A stretch of DNA of 64,000 bases from Pollenia angustigena (GCA_930367215.1 OV884060.1:12108001-12172000); one strand, 5' to 3'; counted from the first letter of the stretch, positions 9,216 to 21,576 are shown. Numbers and translations are program-made. Notes: generated by a model from the sequence alone, not told the origin.

Positions 9216-11084
9216 AGTCTGGTAGTGTATAAAGTCATTTCTGAAAAATTGTAGGAATAGAACTATTACAAAAAAGCTTTATAAAATACATAACTGAAAT
9301 TTAGCTCATAGAATAAATTCGAAAAATTAAAAATGTTGAATATAATATAAAGTTACCTTCGGAAGGAAATAATTCCCAGTTTCTATTTGTATTATATTCT
9401 CTTAAAATTAGCATCTGTGGATGGGTTGTTGATTAGATCAATTACAAGAAGTGAGTGCAGTTGATAACACTACGTGACAAAATTTCAACAAAGTCGTGAC
9501 CAAATGAATCTGACAGCTAATCTTTGTGTAAAATTTTCCGCTGAATCCGAATATGAAGTCAGATATTCCAAAATAACCGTTATTTGTGTTTTTAAAAAAG
9601 ATGATGTGACTGAAATGCAAATATCTTCAAAAATTTTAAACGGATTACGTATTTCTTTATTTAAAGTGAAAGGTAATAAAATTTCTAAAATAACCATGGA
9701 TTGCTTGTGAAGATTAGTCAAGAAATGACCGAGTTACAGGGGACAAAAGTTTAAGCTTCATTGAAAATTTTATGATTTTGTTAAATTTTGCTCTTTTCTA
9801 GCTATTTTTTTTAAACCAATGATTTAAAAATCCTAATGTTTTATTGCATGCGACATTAGATAATTTTAATATGAACATTTTGAGCCCAACAAGACATAGA
9901 TTGGTAAAAATATGACAAAGCTACAAAAGATTTAGTAAATTATCACACATAGAAATTCAATAATTTCAAGCAATTTTTGTTAAAAAAAATTTAGCTTTGT
10001 ATATTTATTTGTTGTGGGTTAATTCAATTAATCTTCTGTAACTTTGTCATTTTTGCACCGATCTGGATCCTATTGGGCACAAAATGTTCGTATTGAAATA
10101 GGCTAAAATTTTCTTTTTTTGGATATTTGCATTTCAGTCACAGCATCTTTTTTAAAAACACAAATAACGGTTATTTTGGAATATCTCAAAAACTGTTCTA
10201 CTTTTGACAATTCTGACTTCATATTCGGATTCAGCGGACACAAAGACTAGGTGTCAAATTCATTTGGTCAAAAAATTGTCACGTAGTGTAATTAATAAAT
10301 TTAGTGGATTATAACGTTAATAAAGAACATTAATTCAAAAAATGGTGCAGGCAGTTAAGTTTAATTGTCCATGGACAAGTCTTAAAAATAGCAGATACCT
10401 AAACATATCGCTCCTTTATTGCAACATAGTCATATCTACAAAATCAAACGAACTTTGCAAAATGCGATTTAAGTTTTCAAAATGTACCGATGTTAAGATA
10501 TATTTTGCTATAACTTTGGTTCAGTTTGAGATAAAATACGAGAAGGTATGAATGAACACTTTGCTTAAATAAATAACAATTTTTGATTTTTTGAGATATG
10601 ACTTTGTTGCAATGAAGGAGCGATCCAACCTCGGTAAAAAAGTTAACGAAATTTTTCGGAGACATGGTAATTAGTAAATAAAATAAGAAATATTCTTTTG
10701 ACGACCTACTTAGCGCTTTGAGTGTGTCAGAAATGTATTTTCTAAGCCGTTAAAAAATGTTAATATATTTATTTAAAATATTTTTTATCTATTTTATGAA
10801 TTTACTTTTTGATCTCATATCTTGAGTACGTAAATTTTTGTTTGTTTTTATTATTGTTTTATGAATTAAATTGTTATGTTTATGTTATATTTTTATCTTG
10901 TATTTAGAGCATAATAATATAAAACCGTAAGGCAATAATAATTCAAGGTCCTCTTTTAATCTTCAATTAATTTTTGTAGTATTTACGTGTTTTTATTAAA
11001 GTTTTTTTCATTATTTAAAAACAAATTTACTTTGTATTATTTATATGGAGCGGGATCCCGGGAAATTTTTTAAAATCTCCGGTC

Positions 11085-11370
11085 GATCGTCGATGGCTGC
11101 GAGTGTAAGACGGCAAATCCATCTGAAGAGATCAAGTGGTTGCGATCGAAACATGTCATAGTAACCTGCCGGCCAGTGTTCGAGCCCCGGCCACGGTCAA
11201 GAATGAAAGATTATCAATAACAATTTTAATTAATTTTCATGTTGTAAAATTCCTTTCTTCATAAAAATAATTTAATGAAAATTATATTTGATGAACTTAA
11301 GCCTGATTAAAAATATTAAAAATTTGGATTAAAAACCGTAAATAGTTCAACAAAATAACCACAATACAAA
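11085..11370 (+). repeat. Diverged tRNA-like half of the repeat family
   Basis: CGTCGATGGCTGCGAGTGT, AGTGGTTGCGATCGAAACA, TTCGAGCCCCGG (B box) and GTCAAGAATGAAAGATTATC correspond in order to the tRNA-like half and 3' tail of the 31-34 kb units, ending near ACCACAATAC. It abuts the right end of the foldback element. The B box is kept (GTTCGAGCCCC); other positions are diverged. Confidence 0.65.
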
Positions 11371-13597
11371 TTATTGAAATTTATAAACCTTAAAAAATTT
11401 AAAAAACAAAATGTAACAAAAATAACTTCTCATTTCAACCACATTAAATCATCACCTGCACCGCACCAACTTATGAAATTGTGATGGCTGTAGTGGTAGA
11501 CCAGGTTGGCAGAGTATGCAAACATAGACAGAAAGTTTGCAAAACAAAAGTTGTAACAAAACTCTAAAATTATTCAAGCCCAGCAAACATTTTTAGATAC
11601 ATTTAAAAATTAGGTAAATGAAAAAAAAAAAAAAATTTTAAATTGTTGTCTGAACTTAGCAAGTTAAAATTCTTTAATAGTGATTCCGTGAATTTTTCAA
11701 TTTCCTGCCTCTTAACTAAAATGCAACTCTGCTACTTGCAATAGGCACCTGTCTGCATCATTAATCTTGTGTTTGTTTGACCTTGAAGCACACAACCGCG
11801 TGGCTTGAGAAAAAAAGGGGAAACGCGAATAACCTCTGCTTATTGCGCGCTATTTGTTAAGCAAACACCACGCAAAACAAAGCTTCATTAATAACATGGG
11901 AACCCCGGCCCTATCAATTTCAAACTGTAACTAGTTAGAGTGCTACATTCGAATATTCTGCATCTTACATACCCCTAACTATGTTGCAATAAAAAGAGAA
12001 AATAATTTAAAAACCTTTCTTTAGATCAGTGAAGGGCACACACATACTATCACATGTATGCTTGTGTTGACGAAATAACAACAAAGCAACAGCCGAACGT
12101 ACATTGTCACAGACACACAAAGAAGTTTATAGTGTACATGTGTCGACGTCGCACAGGCAGCATTTTTATTCCTATGCACGCGTACATAGGATTTGCAAAT
12201 GTGCCCGTCACTGCTTTAGATATAAAGAAGTATATTTTGTAACTCGCCCGCTTCTCTCATCCAGTCTACATTTTGTCGAGTAATGTTTATTAATAACAAA
12301 GATGCTTGTAGCTGATTTAGAAACTAAGGCTCTGGCCGTTCTCCAGATAAACAGAAATCAATAATGTATTTGTATGGGAAGTGACACGTTCAATTTTCCA
12401 ATACCACGAACATTTTGTCGGTTGTTTGCTCTCAAAACAAAATAAAACATAAACTCTCAAATTGCCGTACGTGTGAAGTTACAAAACCAAGTTAACGCAT
12501 TTCTTACTAACGAAACTTTAGATACAATATTCTTTATTGTGTCTGTGGTATTTTGACAAAACAGATAGCGAAGATAAGCGAGATAAGATAGCAAAAAAGT
12601 TTTTAAAAAAATCTCGGTGAAAAAATCGTTTTTATCAAAAAATAATATAAACCAAAAATATATAAAATTATCGTTTATAATACGACATTTTTAAAACGTA
12701 AACAAAAATGTTTTTCGAATGAAAATTCGTATGATTTACAACATTGTTTTTCAACTTTTAAAATTTGACCTCAGATGTTTTGTTTATTATAATTTCTTAT
12801 TGTTTTTTCTTCACGAGCACGAGCCATTACCGCAAAAAGAGCTTAAGTGACACAAAACGCAATTTTAGAGGAGAAGGGTTTCTTTTACTTAATTCTCAAA
12901 CATTTTGTATGAAGGTTGTCGCTTAAGCTAAAATGGTTTTTGTTATAAAATCGTAACGGTTTCTTATGTGGGCATTACATTTTAGGAGATAATGCAAGTG
13001 TTGCCAATTAATTCTTTTATTAAAGAGAAAAAAATTGAAAATTGATAATTATGTCGCTTGAGGTCACGATATAATATTAACCTTGTTTAATAAAAATTTC
13101 AATTATGAAAAACTATTTCAGGAGATTCTCAATTGGCCTATTGAACAAGCGTGTTGCCCTGATCTCAGCTTCTATGTTGTGCTTTTGCTGCTCTATAGCT
13201 TGGGACTTGTTAACAAACACTCATTCAGTGCGATAACCCCCATAGAAAATAATAAGGGGCAGCTTAATCTGGTGAACATACTGACCTATTAAATTCTTTA
13301 TGCAAAATGCCTGTTTATTTTAAATAGTTTCTTGCCTCTCGCGTAAAATTATCAAACAATAATTTTATTCATGAATTATAAACCCAAAAAAAATCAAAAA
13401 AAAATTTAAATTTGCACACCAGAGACTTGTTTAAAACACTTAAAGAATGAACATACAAACATTTAGAAATATCCCCCGGAACAATTGGAAAGGACAACGA
13501 TTTGATTTTTACGGAAAATGCTATTTTCCCACAAGATTGATCAATATTAGGTTCCAATTAATCCTATTTAGAGTTCTATGACACAAGCTACAAGGAC
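11371..13597. other. Intergenic, no supported gene
   Basis: Only short, non-conserved open frames occur. The part at 12830-13065 is the inverted partner of the repeat at 1470-1640. Nothing else was recognised. Confidence 0.55.
12830..13065 (-). repeat. Inverted partner of the 1470-1640 repeat
   Basis: Read on the minus strand it shares the blocks described for 1470-1640, including the TCTCCTAAAATGT and GCGACAACCTTCATACAAAA segments. Terminal TTAAGYGACA/GTCGCTTAAG motifs suggest an old element with short inverted ends. Confidence 0.45.
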
Positions 13598-14196
13598 TAT
13601 ATTCGGAAGGGGGGCTTTAAAACCATGTGAGATAAGGCCATGATGGCTTTTTTGCTCAATTTAATGGGAGATAAAGTCATAATGGCCTTATTGCCCAATC
13701 ATTGAGAGGTAAGGTCATATTTAAAATTTTTGAGATATAGACATATTTTTTTTTTCGCAAATGAGAGATAAAACCATATTTTTCCAGAATATTGTTATGC
13801 ATGGTGTAAACATTCTGTATAAGGGAAAACCCTTAGTTATCATTGAAAAACATTTTTTTATTCTTGTGACGCACGCAGGAAAACTTTATGCAGCGAAGCC
13901 ACCTGCCGCGTCCTACTGGAGGAAAAACCCCCTAAGCACGACCTCAGGCCGCCACGCAGGAAAGCTTTAGTATGCGAAGCCAGATTTCAATACTTAACTT
14001 TAGTGGCTCCGGAACTGAAATGAGAGATAAAGCCATTTTCTAATATTGCTAATGTGAGCTAAGGCTATGATGGCCATATCTCCCATTCAAATGAAAAAAA
14101 AACAAAAAAGGCTTTTTCTCCCTATTGAATGAGAGATAAAGCCAGCATGGCCTTAGCTCACATGGTATAAAAGCACCCCCCCCCCCTATATTCTGA
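13598..14196. mobile_element. MITE with G-run ends and GAGATAAAGCC subrepeats
   Basis: Left end ATATTCGGAAGGGGGGC then ACCATGTGAGATAAGGCC; right end is the complement of ATATAGGGGGG..TGC then ACCATGTGAGCTAAGGCC. Inside, at least seven degenerate copies of a GAGAGATAAAGCCAT-like word occur, plus a direct repeat of CGCAGGAAARCTTTA..GCGAAGCCA at about 13876 and 13955. A 69-codon open frame (13761-13970) crosses the interior but resembles nothing I recognise. Confidence 0.6.
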
Positions 14197-14819
14197 ATAT
14201 TTAATCAAAATCGAACCACTCCACCTTGGAAAATTTTGAATTTTGGAACAAGCTTCAAATAAAATTAAAAAAAAACTGCAGTAAAACTTTATTTAATTAT
14301 AAATCGGCAAGACTGTTTTGTAACTTAAAAAACTGCTAAAAACAGTAAAATCTGCACCTTTGGAAACACTGCTAGCACGTTTAAATATCCTTTGGTGTTT
14401 TAAAATGATTTAATTGAGAGTAACAATTTAAAAACAAACGCTTTTGTTTGTAAATACTTTAAACGAGATACTTTAAAAGACCAATACATATTTGAATTTT
14501 AAAAGTAAACAAATTTTCACTTCAGTATTTATTCTTTCGAAAATGTTAATTAAAATTGTTTTATAGTTTCCAAGTTTCCAAGTTTTGAAATTTTTGTTTT
14601 ACTTTTAAGGCCACAAAAATGTCGTTTTGTTTGTAAAAGTTAAGAAAAAACTTTTGTTGATTTTTTTGAAAAGAAAATAAAAGTTTTTGTAATTTTTTTA
14701 CTTTAAATAAGCTGAAAGTAAAGTTTTTTTTTTTTTTGGAAATAACTAGCAACTGGAACAAAAAGTTTGGTTTATGGTTAAAAAAAAGATAGCAAAACAT
14801 CAGGCTCAAGTTCATCAAA
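14197..14819. other. Intergenic AT-rich, nothing recognised
   Basis: Homopolymer-rich sequence. An 85-codon minus-strand open frame at 14561-14818 is low-complexity (Lys/Phe/Leu) and is not supported as a gene. Confidence 0.5.
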
Positions 14820-14935
14820 TTTAAATTTCATTTAATTATGTTAAATGTAGGAAGACATTTTAAAACTGGAAATGAATTCAAATTTATTGATAATTTTTAT
14901 TCTTGACTGAATGGGGGATTGAACTCGGTTCGAAC
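14820..14935 (-). repeat. Diverged minus-strand copy of the tRNA-like repeat family
   Basis: On the minus strand GAGTTCAATCCC (B-box-like) is followed by CAGTCAAGAATAAAAATTAT, ATCAATAAATTTGAATTC and ATTTCCAGTTTTAAAATG, which matches the array's GGGTTCGAGCCC, GAGTCAAGAATGAAAAATTA and following tail in the same order. The A-box half is not clear. It is the most diverged member seen here. Confidence 0.5.
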
Positions 14936-15994
14936 TTAAATGTTTCGAGAATAACTACATTGTCATCATAAGAGTTTTTGTAAATTGATGTCTGACCATA
15001 GACTGGCAGCCGTTGCAGTGGCGGAAAGGCTAAGACTGCAAAGAACTCTAATGTTGAGAATGTGACTTGTCACATTTAAATACATTGTGTTTCGTACATT
15101 CTACAAGAATTTGCATAGAAATATATGTTGGGGTGTAAATTGGGCTGGTTACCTGTAGCTTGGGTACGTTGTCCGGAATTACAAAGTGGCCGGGAACCTC
15201 ACTCTAATGGTTGGTTGAGACAGGTCAGTTAGCGGCTGGCGCACACACACACACTCACTTCACTTTAGAGCATATAAAAAACCCGCCCTTAATTTGTGTG
15301 GTTCAGTGGCACTTTTACCTTGTGGCTCTTTTATGTTTAAGTAAAAATCACTTTCTTTTTACTTCTAGATTCCTTACTATATTTAATTTTAACTTTGGCC
15401 CAATACAAATTTAATTTAATAATTTTTATTTTTCTTTTAATTGCCGGCATCTGGCTGGTGGGAGTTTTAGTTTGCAATTAAAAAACGCGAATTGATTCTA
15501 CAGGTGGCGTTAAAGCACAGCTGAGCCACATATCACATGAAGTGTTGCCATTTGCCACCACCACATGTAGTCCCGTTGCACACGGTCAAAATAGTGGGAA
15601 ACATAACGCCCGGTTTACACCAGCCAGAGGCCAACAATATATATTGCATTAAACTTTTTTCGGCATATGCAGAGTAAACTACAGTCGACTCTCGATAGTT
15701 TAAAATTCAAGCGACTAGAGAAAAAGAAAGATCAAATAATGAAAAGAAAATATTATTAAGAGCTCAAATTATTAAGGGGAAACAGAAATAAAAGAAAATC
15801 CACATAATACAACTTTGACGAGCAAGATAACATTCCTGTGTATAACGTAATGCATACAAAATATTTGTCGAATTCACAAGCTTGTAGTATCGTCGTATTC
15901 ATTGCATAATCGTCTCATTATAAAATATTGTATATTGTTGTTTGATTCATTTAAATTTATTTTTTAAAACTTTTTTAATTAAAATTGCTTAAGG
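14936..15994. other. Intergenic, no supported gene
   Basis: Contains a short (CA)n tract near 15241-15256. No conserved frame or element boundary was found. Confidence 0.5.
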
Positions 15995-16236
15995 TGTTAT
16001 GATACTTGCTATTTTTTGTATTGGATTTTTTTAGGATTGACTGAATGAAACAACGAATGCGAGAAAGAACAAGAAATACAATTTGATAAAATGTAAACAA
16101 AACAAACAATACTGCCCACGTTTTTCCCCCACAAAAAACCGTCATAAAAGCTAAAAATCGTCAGTTTTCCTATGCAAATATATTTGCACTGTTCTCCAAT
16201 ATAGAAAAAATACAAAAAATAGCAAGTATCATAACA
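15995..16236. mobile_element. MITE with TGTTATGATACTTGC inverted ends
   Basis: TGTTATGATACTTGCTATTT at 15995 on is mirrored by the complement of the same word ending at 16236 (perfect over about 25 bases). Length is 242 bp. The eight bases outside each end, GCTTAAGG and GCTTTATG, agree at six of eight positions, which could be an eroded hAT-type duplication. Confidence 0.65.
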
Positions 16237-16289
16237 GCTTTATGAATAAATATTTATTTCTATTTTATATCAAATTTTACAGCCCTAAA

Positions 16290-16500
16290 GTGATTCAAAC
16301 GCCTTCAAGAAGCTGTTAACAACATATCATGTGATAAAGAGGTGTTTAGGAACATAAAACGGTTTCAAGCCTACCAAAAGTCAACCTTGTACTATTGATG
16401 CTTTTCTAAATCTTGAAATCATGGACAACGACGTCAGTGACGATAGTGATGATGAACCGTTGGCACCAACAAAACTCTGCAAGACTTCGCAAAGCAAATA
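16290..16500 (+). pseudogene. Possible DNA-transposase C-terminal remnant
   Basis: With one frameshift, the plus strand reads FKRLQEAVNNISCDKEVF, then a segment ending QKST, then TIDAFLNLEIMDNDVSDDSD and DEPLAPTKL before a stop at about 16499. A polar linker, a short T-D-F-type tail and an acidic end are seen at the C-termini of pogo/Tigger-like transposases. No catalytic residues are present, so this is only a suggestion. Confidence 0.25.
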
Positions 16501-18290
16501 ACTCCTATTAGGAAATGATTTCCATCGCAGAGCTCAACCCCTCAGCAGAACTCTGAAGTTTGTGAAAGATTAAAGTAGTGTATGTGAATAAATATTTGAA
16601 AAATCTTTGATTACAATGTCTTTGACCTGATAGCCTTCGCTAAGCGCGATAATGGCCAAAATTTTCCTAAAGAGGAGCCAATGGTAAAACATTTTAACTA
16701 CCATCCCGCTCAGCAATTTATTCGAAGAAATTCAGTTCGGGATGTTGTGGAATGTGGAATCTTCTGATCGATTTGTTTCACGTGTTGTAAAAAATTTGTT
16801 GGAGTTGTTGAATTGTACTGCACGAAGTTATTGTGTGTTTTACAACTTTTGGTTATGTACAATCTTTACGTTCATCGTAGAAATTTAGAGTAACGTCTGG
16901 GTCAATGTTTGCAGACTAATCTCAAGATGGGGCTGGACAGTATCCTACTAAACTTCAAACCCATCTGCGGTCCATTTTTTGGCATATAAGAGCTCCTTAG
17001 AAGTATAAGAAGTGCTTAAAACACTTTTCATTGAAAAACAATGTTCTGAAAAATTTCGTACGTAAGAAGTCAGTGTACTCAGTTGAGTACAGCCCAAAAA
17101 CTCAGTTAAAAATTTTTTTTTTTTTTCAGTTTTTCAATTCTATGTTTTTTTAATACTTATTTTAATCAATAAACAAAGTTGAACTTAAAAATTGTGGCCA
17201 GTTTTTCTTTGACCTTAAATGGGGTTATTCTATGGTATCACACAATGTGAATTTTGTTAAAGAAGTGAAATAATTTGCTTTTTTGGTTTTATTTTTCATA
17301 TATTTTTTATTATTTGGTAAAAATAAATTAGTTTTTTTTTAAATAATTTACTTAAAGTGAATTGACAATGTTCATTGAATTGGTATTTTCCATTTTTGGC
17401 ATTTTGCAATACGACAAATTAAGGATACAACAAATTGGTCTGTTCACAAGTGCATAAGTAAAAATCATATTTTTTAAAGGATACACCATACGACAGAACT
17501 TGTGATTTTGAAAGCGAGATAGAGATAACAGCTTATGTGTTGGTGTCGATTAAGATAAATTGTGAGTTACAAATTCTGCTTAAGTCTTTCTAGATGAACT
17601 AGAGTTTGCTTTCTATTCTTACGTTTTAATGGCCAATACAAACATTATTATGTTTTTCTTCAATTTCGAAATTTTTATTGCTTTCTTTTATTTTCTACTA
17701 TTTGATTAAAATACCCCATAACGAATCATACCGTTCAAAAAGAGTTACAACTAACGCAAACGAAATTTCTCACAAATGTACTTTATTTTCATGTCTTAAA
17801 TGTTTTTTAAACAAACATTATATGTAGCTTTCAATGATGATTTACTGTGCACTTAGTCAACACATGTTTTAGTATGTAAAAAATTTCTGAGAATAAATGT
17901 TCATATATTTTCCTAAATACACAAATACAAACACAGATACATGTTTAACGTACTATAACTATGTGCCTGTATTTCGAATTTATTCGAATGCAAATTGATT
18001 TAGTATATAAATCACTTAAACAGGAAATAATATATTGGATTTTGCCTACAATTTAATTAACAGCATTCCTTATACATATTAGAGCATACTTTAAGGGATT
18101 TTAGAGAAGCCAAAAGCATTTATTATGTGGTTCGAAGTTATAGAAAACATAAGTAGAATAACATAACAACAAATATATTCTTTAGTATTAAAAGTGTTTT
18201 TTAAGCCCAGTATAACTAACATAAGGCTAAGCTGTCAAATGAACTGTCATACTGCGCTTACTTTTTACATTTACATTTATCATATTCAAG
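16501..18290. other. Intergenic, nothing recognised
   Basis: No coding frame, inverted-repeat element or RNA gene could be supported. Confidence 0.5.
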
Positions 18291-18848
18291 GTGACGAACG
18301 AAGCATTCAAGTGCCTCGGTTTTCTAAGACGGTGAAGGTTATACTTCACTCCATCTGATCTGCTTACTATTTATACCATCTATATCCGACCGCGTATGGA
18401 ATACAACTCTCATGTGTGGGCCGGTGCTTCAAAGTCTATTTTGGAGCTTCTCGACCGCGTGCAGGAGAGGGCGAAAGTTCTCATTGGTGACAGTAGGGTA
18501 TCCAATTCTATTGACTCCCTTGGGCACCGTCGCAATGTGGGTTGTATTTGCCTATTTTATTGTTACTACAATGGGATGTGTTCTGACAAAATTAGGGATC
18601 TGGTTCCCGAAACCCGTACGTTTGTTCGTAATACACGTTTTTCCTCAAGAGCCCATCCTTATGTGGTCGATTGGCAAGTAAATCGTACAACGCATTACAG
18701 AGAGAATTCGTTTTTTTCCCGGACTGTTCGTATGTGGAATAAGCTTCCTGTAGAAGTCTTCTATCTCACTTACAACATGATTAAGTTCAAATCGAATGTT
18801 CACAAACACAACTTCCTCTATCCTCCTTCCCACAACATATTTTGCTAG
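18291..18848 (+). pseudogene. Non-LTR retrotransposon ORF2, C-terminal fragment
   Basis: The frame from 18291 reads VTNEAFKCLGFLRR, an in-frame TGA at 18333-18335, then LYFTPSDLLTIYTIYIRPRM, EYNSHVWAGASKSILELLDR, VQERAKVLIGD and a long tail ending at 18848. This is the post-catalytic (thumb and C-terminal) region of an insect LINE reverse transcriptase, recognised by the IRPxMEYNSHVWAGAS and LDRVQxRA segments. The catalytic core is missing, as in a 5'-truncated insertion. No clear poly(A) tail or target duplication is visible. Confidence 0.75.
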
Positions 18849-19269
18849 TTCCAACACAATGCAATTTATTTTCAAAATCAATCATTCAAAGTCATCGATT
18901 GGCTCAACTTATAGAAGAGTTCGTGATTAAAATGCTGCATATCTCATTTTTGGCTTAACGGGTTTCATAATAAACAAAATTGCTGCATATGGAGAGATAC
19001 CCATCCACAACAGATCCTTTAGGCTCCATAACATCTAAAAAGATTAAGCTTGTGGTACGTTTAACGCACTGACGGCATCATTGTACCCTAGTTTATTTTT
19101 CAAAAATAACCCGAGTTCGCGTTTCGCATTGTGATCAATGATTTTTTGTTTGAAAATATGTAGAAAATTAATCTGGACGAGAAGTGGTTTCATCAGAATC
19201 AACTTATAGAAATTAGTATTTGGCGATAAGTTTCTTTCGATAAATTAAGATCGAATGCTATGATATCTT

Positions 19270-19480
19270 TTGGTTTCTTTCTTTGGGGTGACGTTTAATG
19301 CTGAAAAACCAGCAACAACTGACCCTTTGAAGGCCAACATTGTTTGTGTTATACGTGACATACGGCCAGAAATGTCCACAAACGTAGCCCAGTATGCGCT
19401 TCTTCAAGAAAAGCCGAGGTTCTATATGCCCGGAATCATTTTTAAATGTAAATGCCATGCTTTGATCTTTTGAATAATCT
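19270..19480 (+). pseudogene. Mariner-like transposase C-terminal remnant
   Basis: The frame reads VTFNAEKPATTDPLKANI, VCVIRDIRPEMSTNVAQ and FYMPGIIFKCK. This follows the order of the C-terminus of mariner-family transposases (YADKPxTIDxLKxNIRxVIxDIRPEM, then MPEIIFK), just after the third catalytic aspartate. The upstream catalytic part and element ends are absent. Confidence 0.5.
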
Positions 19481-19782
19481 GGCTTTTCTAAGTCACATAC
19501 CAATATAAATATCGGACACTTGCTCATAAAGAGTCACAACTAAAAATTCACAAATGTTCAGGAGAGGCAAAAACTTAAAATTCACAAATGTTCAAGAGAG
19601 ACAAAAATTATTTTTCAGAACATGGTGTAATTTATTAATAAAATTGAGTTCCACAGTAAAGAAAACCCTCTGAGAAGAAAGTTAACCTATTTTTTTTAGG
19701 TCGGTGCTGTAATTTTGGACTCTATAGAATTTAGGCACAACTCTAAATGTTGCAGCACAAAATATAACTCTTTTTTTTAATA

Positions 19783-19990
19783 GCGTAACAACTCAAAATA
19801 GTACTATTTTGGTGAACGAAAAGTTCTCAATTACTCCTAAGCGCACTGTCACAACTTTTTCGTTGATGATGTACAAGACACAACGAGCGTAACAACTCAA
19901 AATAGTACTATTTTGGTGAAAGAAAAATTCTCAATTACTCCTAAGCGCACTGTCACAACTTTTTCGTTGATGATGTTCAAGACACAACGA
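19783..19990 (+). repeat. 104-bp tandem duplication
   Basis: Units 19783-19886 and 19887-19990 begin GCGTAACAACTC and differ at only a few positions. Each contains the 18-bp palindrome CAAAATAGTACTATTTTG and the segment CTCCTAAGCGCACTGTCAC. No coding content. Confidence 0.85.
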
Positions 19991-20796
19991 CATATAAACA
20001 GACATACCGATATTTTTCTAGTTGAGTGACGCAAATGGTCGTTAGATAATCGATAATCGATATGTGAACTGGTTTATGAAAAGAAAACGATTTTTAAAAA
20101 TTTTGACTTGTGACTTTTTATTACTAATTTCCGTTTTCTCATTACACGATTATCTTTTTTCCCAACGAAAACTGCACATTAAAGAAATTTGGTTTTCTCA
20201 ATGTCTCAATTGCTTTTATTCTGTCGCAAAGCTAACCAGCACTGATATGACAATTATTTATTTCCTTTTATTTACCGTACGCAAATTTACCGTACGGATA
20301 AATTCAATCAGCTGACTCCCAACTTTGCGAAATGAAAACAATGTTTTTTGTCTGTATATTAAGAGACCCAAAATCGTTAACGGTCAGTTTATCGGTCTAA
20401 TAAATTTATGTTGACATTAAGTAACAGACAGTTTGTCGATACATTGAGAAAATGGTTATTAGTGTGCGAAAGTGTTTACATTAGGAATTAACTCATTAAC
20501 TCGTTAATTCTTTGTTAATTCTTAAAAAAAAATCATATCGTCGTCTTAATATGAAAACCTGCTAAATCCACTTTTTAAGTAAATTGAGATTTTGATGCCG
20601 TGTTGTAGAGAAAGATACGCCTTTTTCTTCAATTTGAGTCTGAAAGTGTGAAAACCCAATTATATTTTTTGTTTTACTCTCAAGCGGAAAATATGATATA
20701 TAAAAAAAGTTGTTTGTATCTCCTGTAAAATGTGCTGAAAGGGAGCTAGCAGGTTTGTAAGTTAAGCTGGACCTCTTTTTACCTTGCAGTGTATGT
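19991..20796. other. Intergenic, nothing recognised
   Basis: No supported gene, RNA or element boundary. Confidence 0.45.
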
Positions 20797-20985
20797 ATAT
20801 TTGTTCCTTTTTCTCCGCTGGGGAGCATAGGGCCGCAACAAGTTGATTCCAATGATCTCGATCATCAGCGCGATGTTTGACTTCGTTCCACTGTTGTCGT
20901 AGCTTGGAAAGTTCGGTTATGATTTGGCGTTTTCAGGTGTGTGATGGTCATCCAATGCGCCTGCTTCCTTGGGGTTCCAGTTGCA
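20797..20985 (-). pseudogene. LINE ORF2 C-terminal tail, degenerate
   Basis: On the minus strand one frame reads GSRRIG, a stop, PSHT, a stop, then KRQIITELSKLRQQWNEVKH and RADDRDHWNQLVAALCSPAE. The pattern GRP..W, basic linker, WxE/DVxxxADDRDxWxxLV is the C-terminal tail of many insect non-LTR ORF2 proteins. Both stops are TGA where CGA and TGG would be expected. No other part of the element is present. Confidence 0.55.
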
Positions 20986-21576
20986 GTATAGAGGGGTAGT
21001 AAAACACTTACCACACGGTTAAACCAAGACTTCAAAGAAATTAAAGAAAACTTATTCTACTTGTATTTAAAAAACACAAATAATTTCGAAATTTTTATTT
21101 TAAAGTAAAGTAACTTTAAGTTTTCTTGCGTATTATTTTATTGAGTTTTGGCTTAAAATTGTCTGGGGAATTTTTTTTTAGTTCTTTAGCACGCTTACTT
21201 AATTAAACAACAAAGTTCTGCTACTAAATCATCGACAAAGGTAAATTTAAATATAAAAACAGCAACTTGTTATCCTTCTTCCGTTGTGTTGTTATTTTGC
21301 CACAGCTAATCAAGTAAACCTGTGTAACCAGGCAGGCGAAAATACCACACCATGTTTGTGGACCACTATTTTGCGCAACACCAACATCGACACTTGAACG
21401 CAGTAAAATCCGCTTTCTGCTGTCTGTTTCTAAACAAATCTATAAAAAAAGAAACAACTTATTTTCACTCTGCTGGTGCCTTGTTGCTATTTTCTGCAAA
21501 GCCATTCTTTCCACATCCAATTGTAAGCTTCGTGGTATGTACATGTGTTGCCCTCTATTGGTGTAAAATCTTTGCT
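20986..21576. other. Intergenic, nothing recognised
   Basis: A 98-codon open frame at 21352-21648 crosses the left end of the hAT element and is not supported as a gene. Confidence 0.45.

Larger units (their letters stand above)
8544..9464. mobile_element. TA-flanked inverted-repeat insertion in the foldback left arm
   Basis: The paired right arm of the foldback is continuous where the left arm is interrupted here. The insert starts TCAACTG and ends CAGTTGA, with TA on each side (8542-8543, 9465-9466). Inside, about 8610-8680 is the reverse complement of about 9390-9457 (GCACTCACTTCTTGTAATTG and onward), giving a second long hairpin. TA flanks suggest a Tc1/mariner-type non-autonomous element. 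It contains a smaller MITE and a piece of the tRNA-like repeat family. Confidence 0.6.
3281..11074. mobile_element. Large foldback element with inverted arms near 1 kb, interrupted by nested insertions
   Basis: The outer 743 bases (3281-4023) are the near-complete reverse complement of 10331-11074, both ending in TTTCCCGGGATCCCG. The pairing continues inward: 8490-8541 with about 10277-10331, 9467-9625 with about 10122-10276, and 9868-9935 with 10030-10097, around a centre near 9980. Removing the Jockey LINE (4024-8489) and the TA-flanked insert (8544-9464) gives an ancestral foldback of about 2.4 kb. There is no transposase. The class (foldback-like or large MITE) is inferred only from the architecture. 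Confidence 0.75.

Noticed and set aside
13761..13970. 69-codon open frame in the 13.6-kb MITE
   Set aside because: It includes an internal direct repeat and matches no family I know; probably fortuitous.
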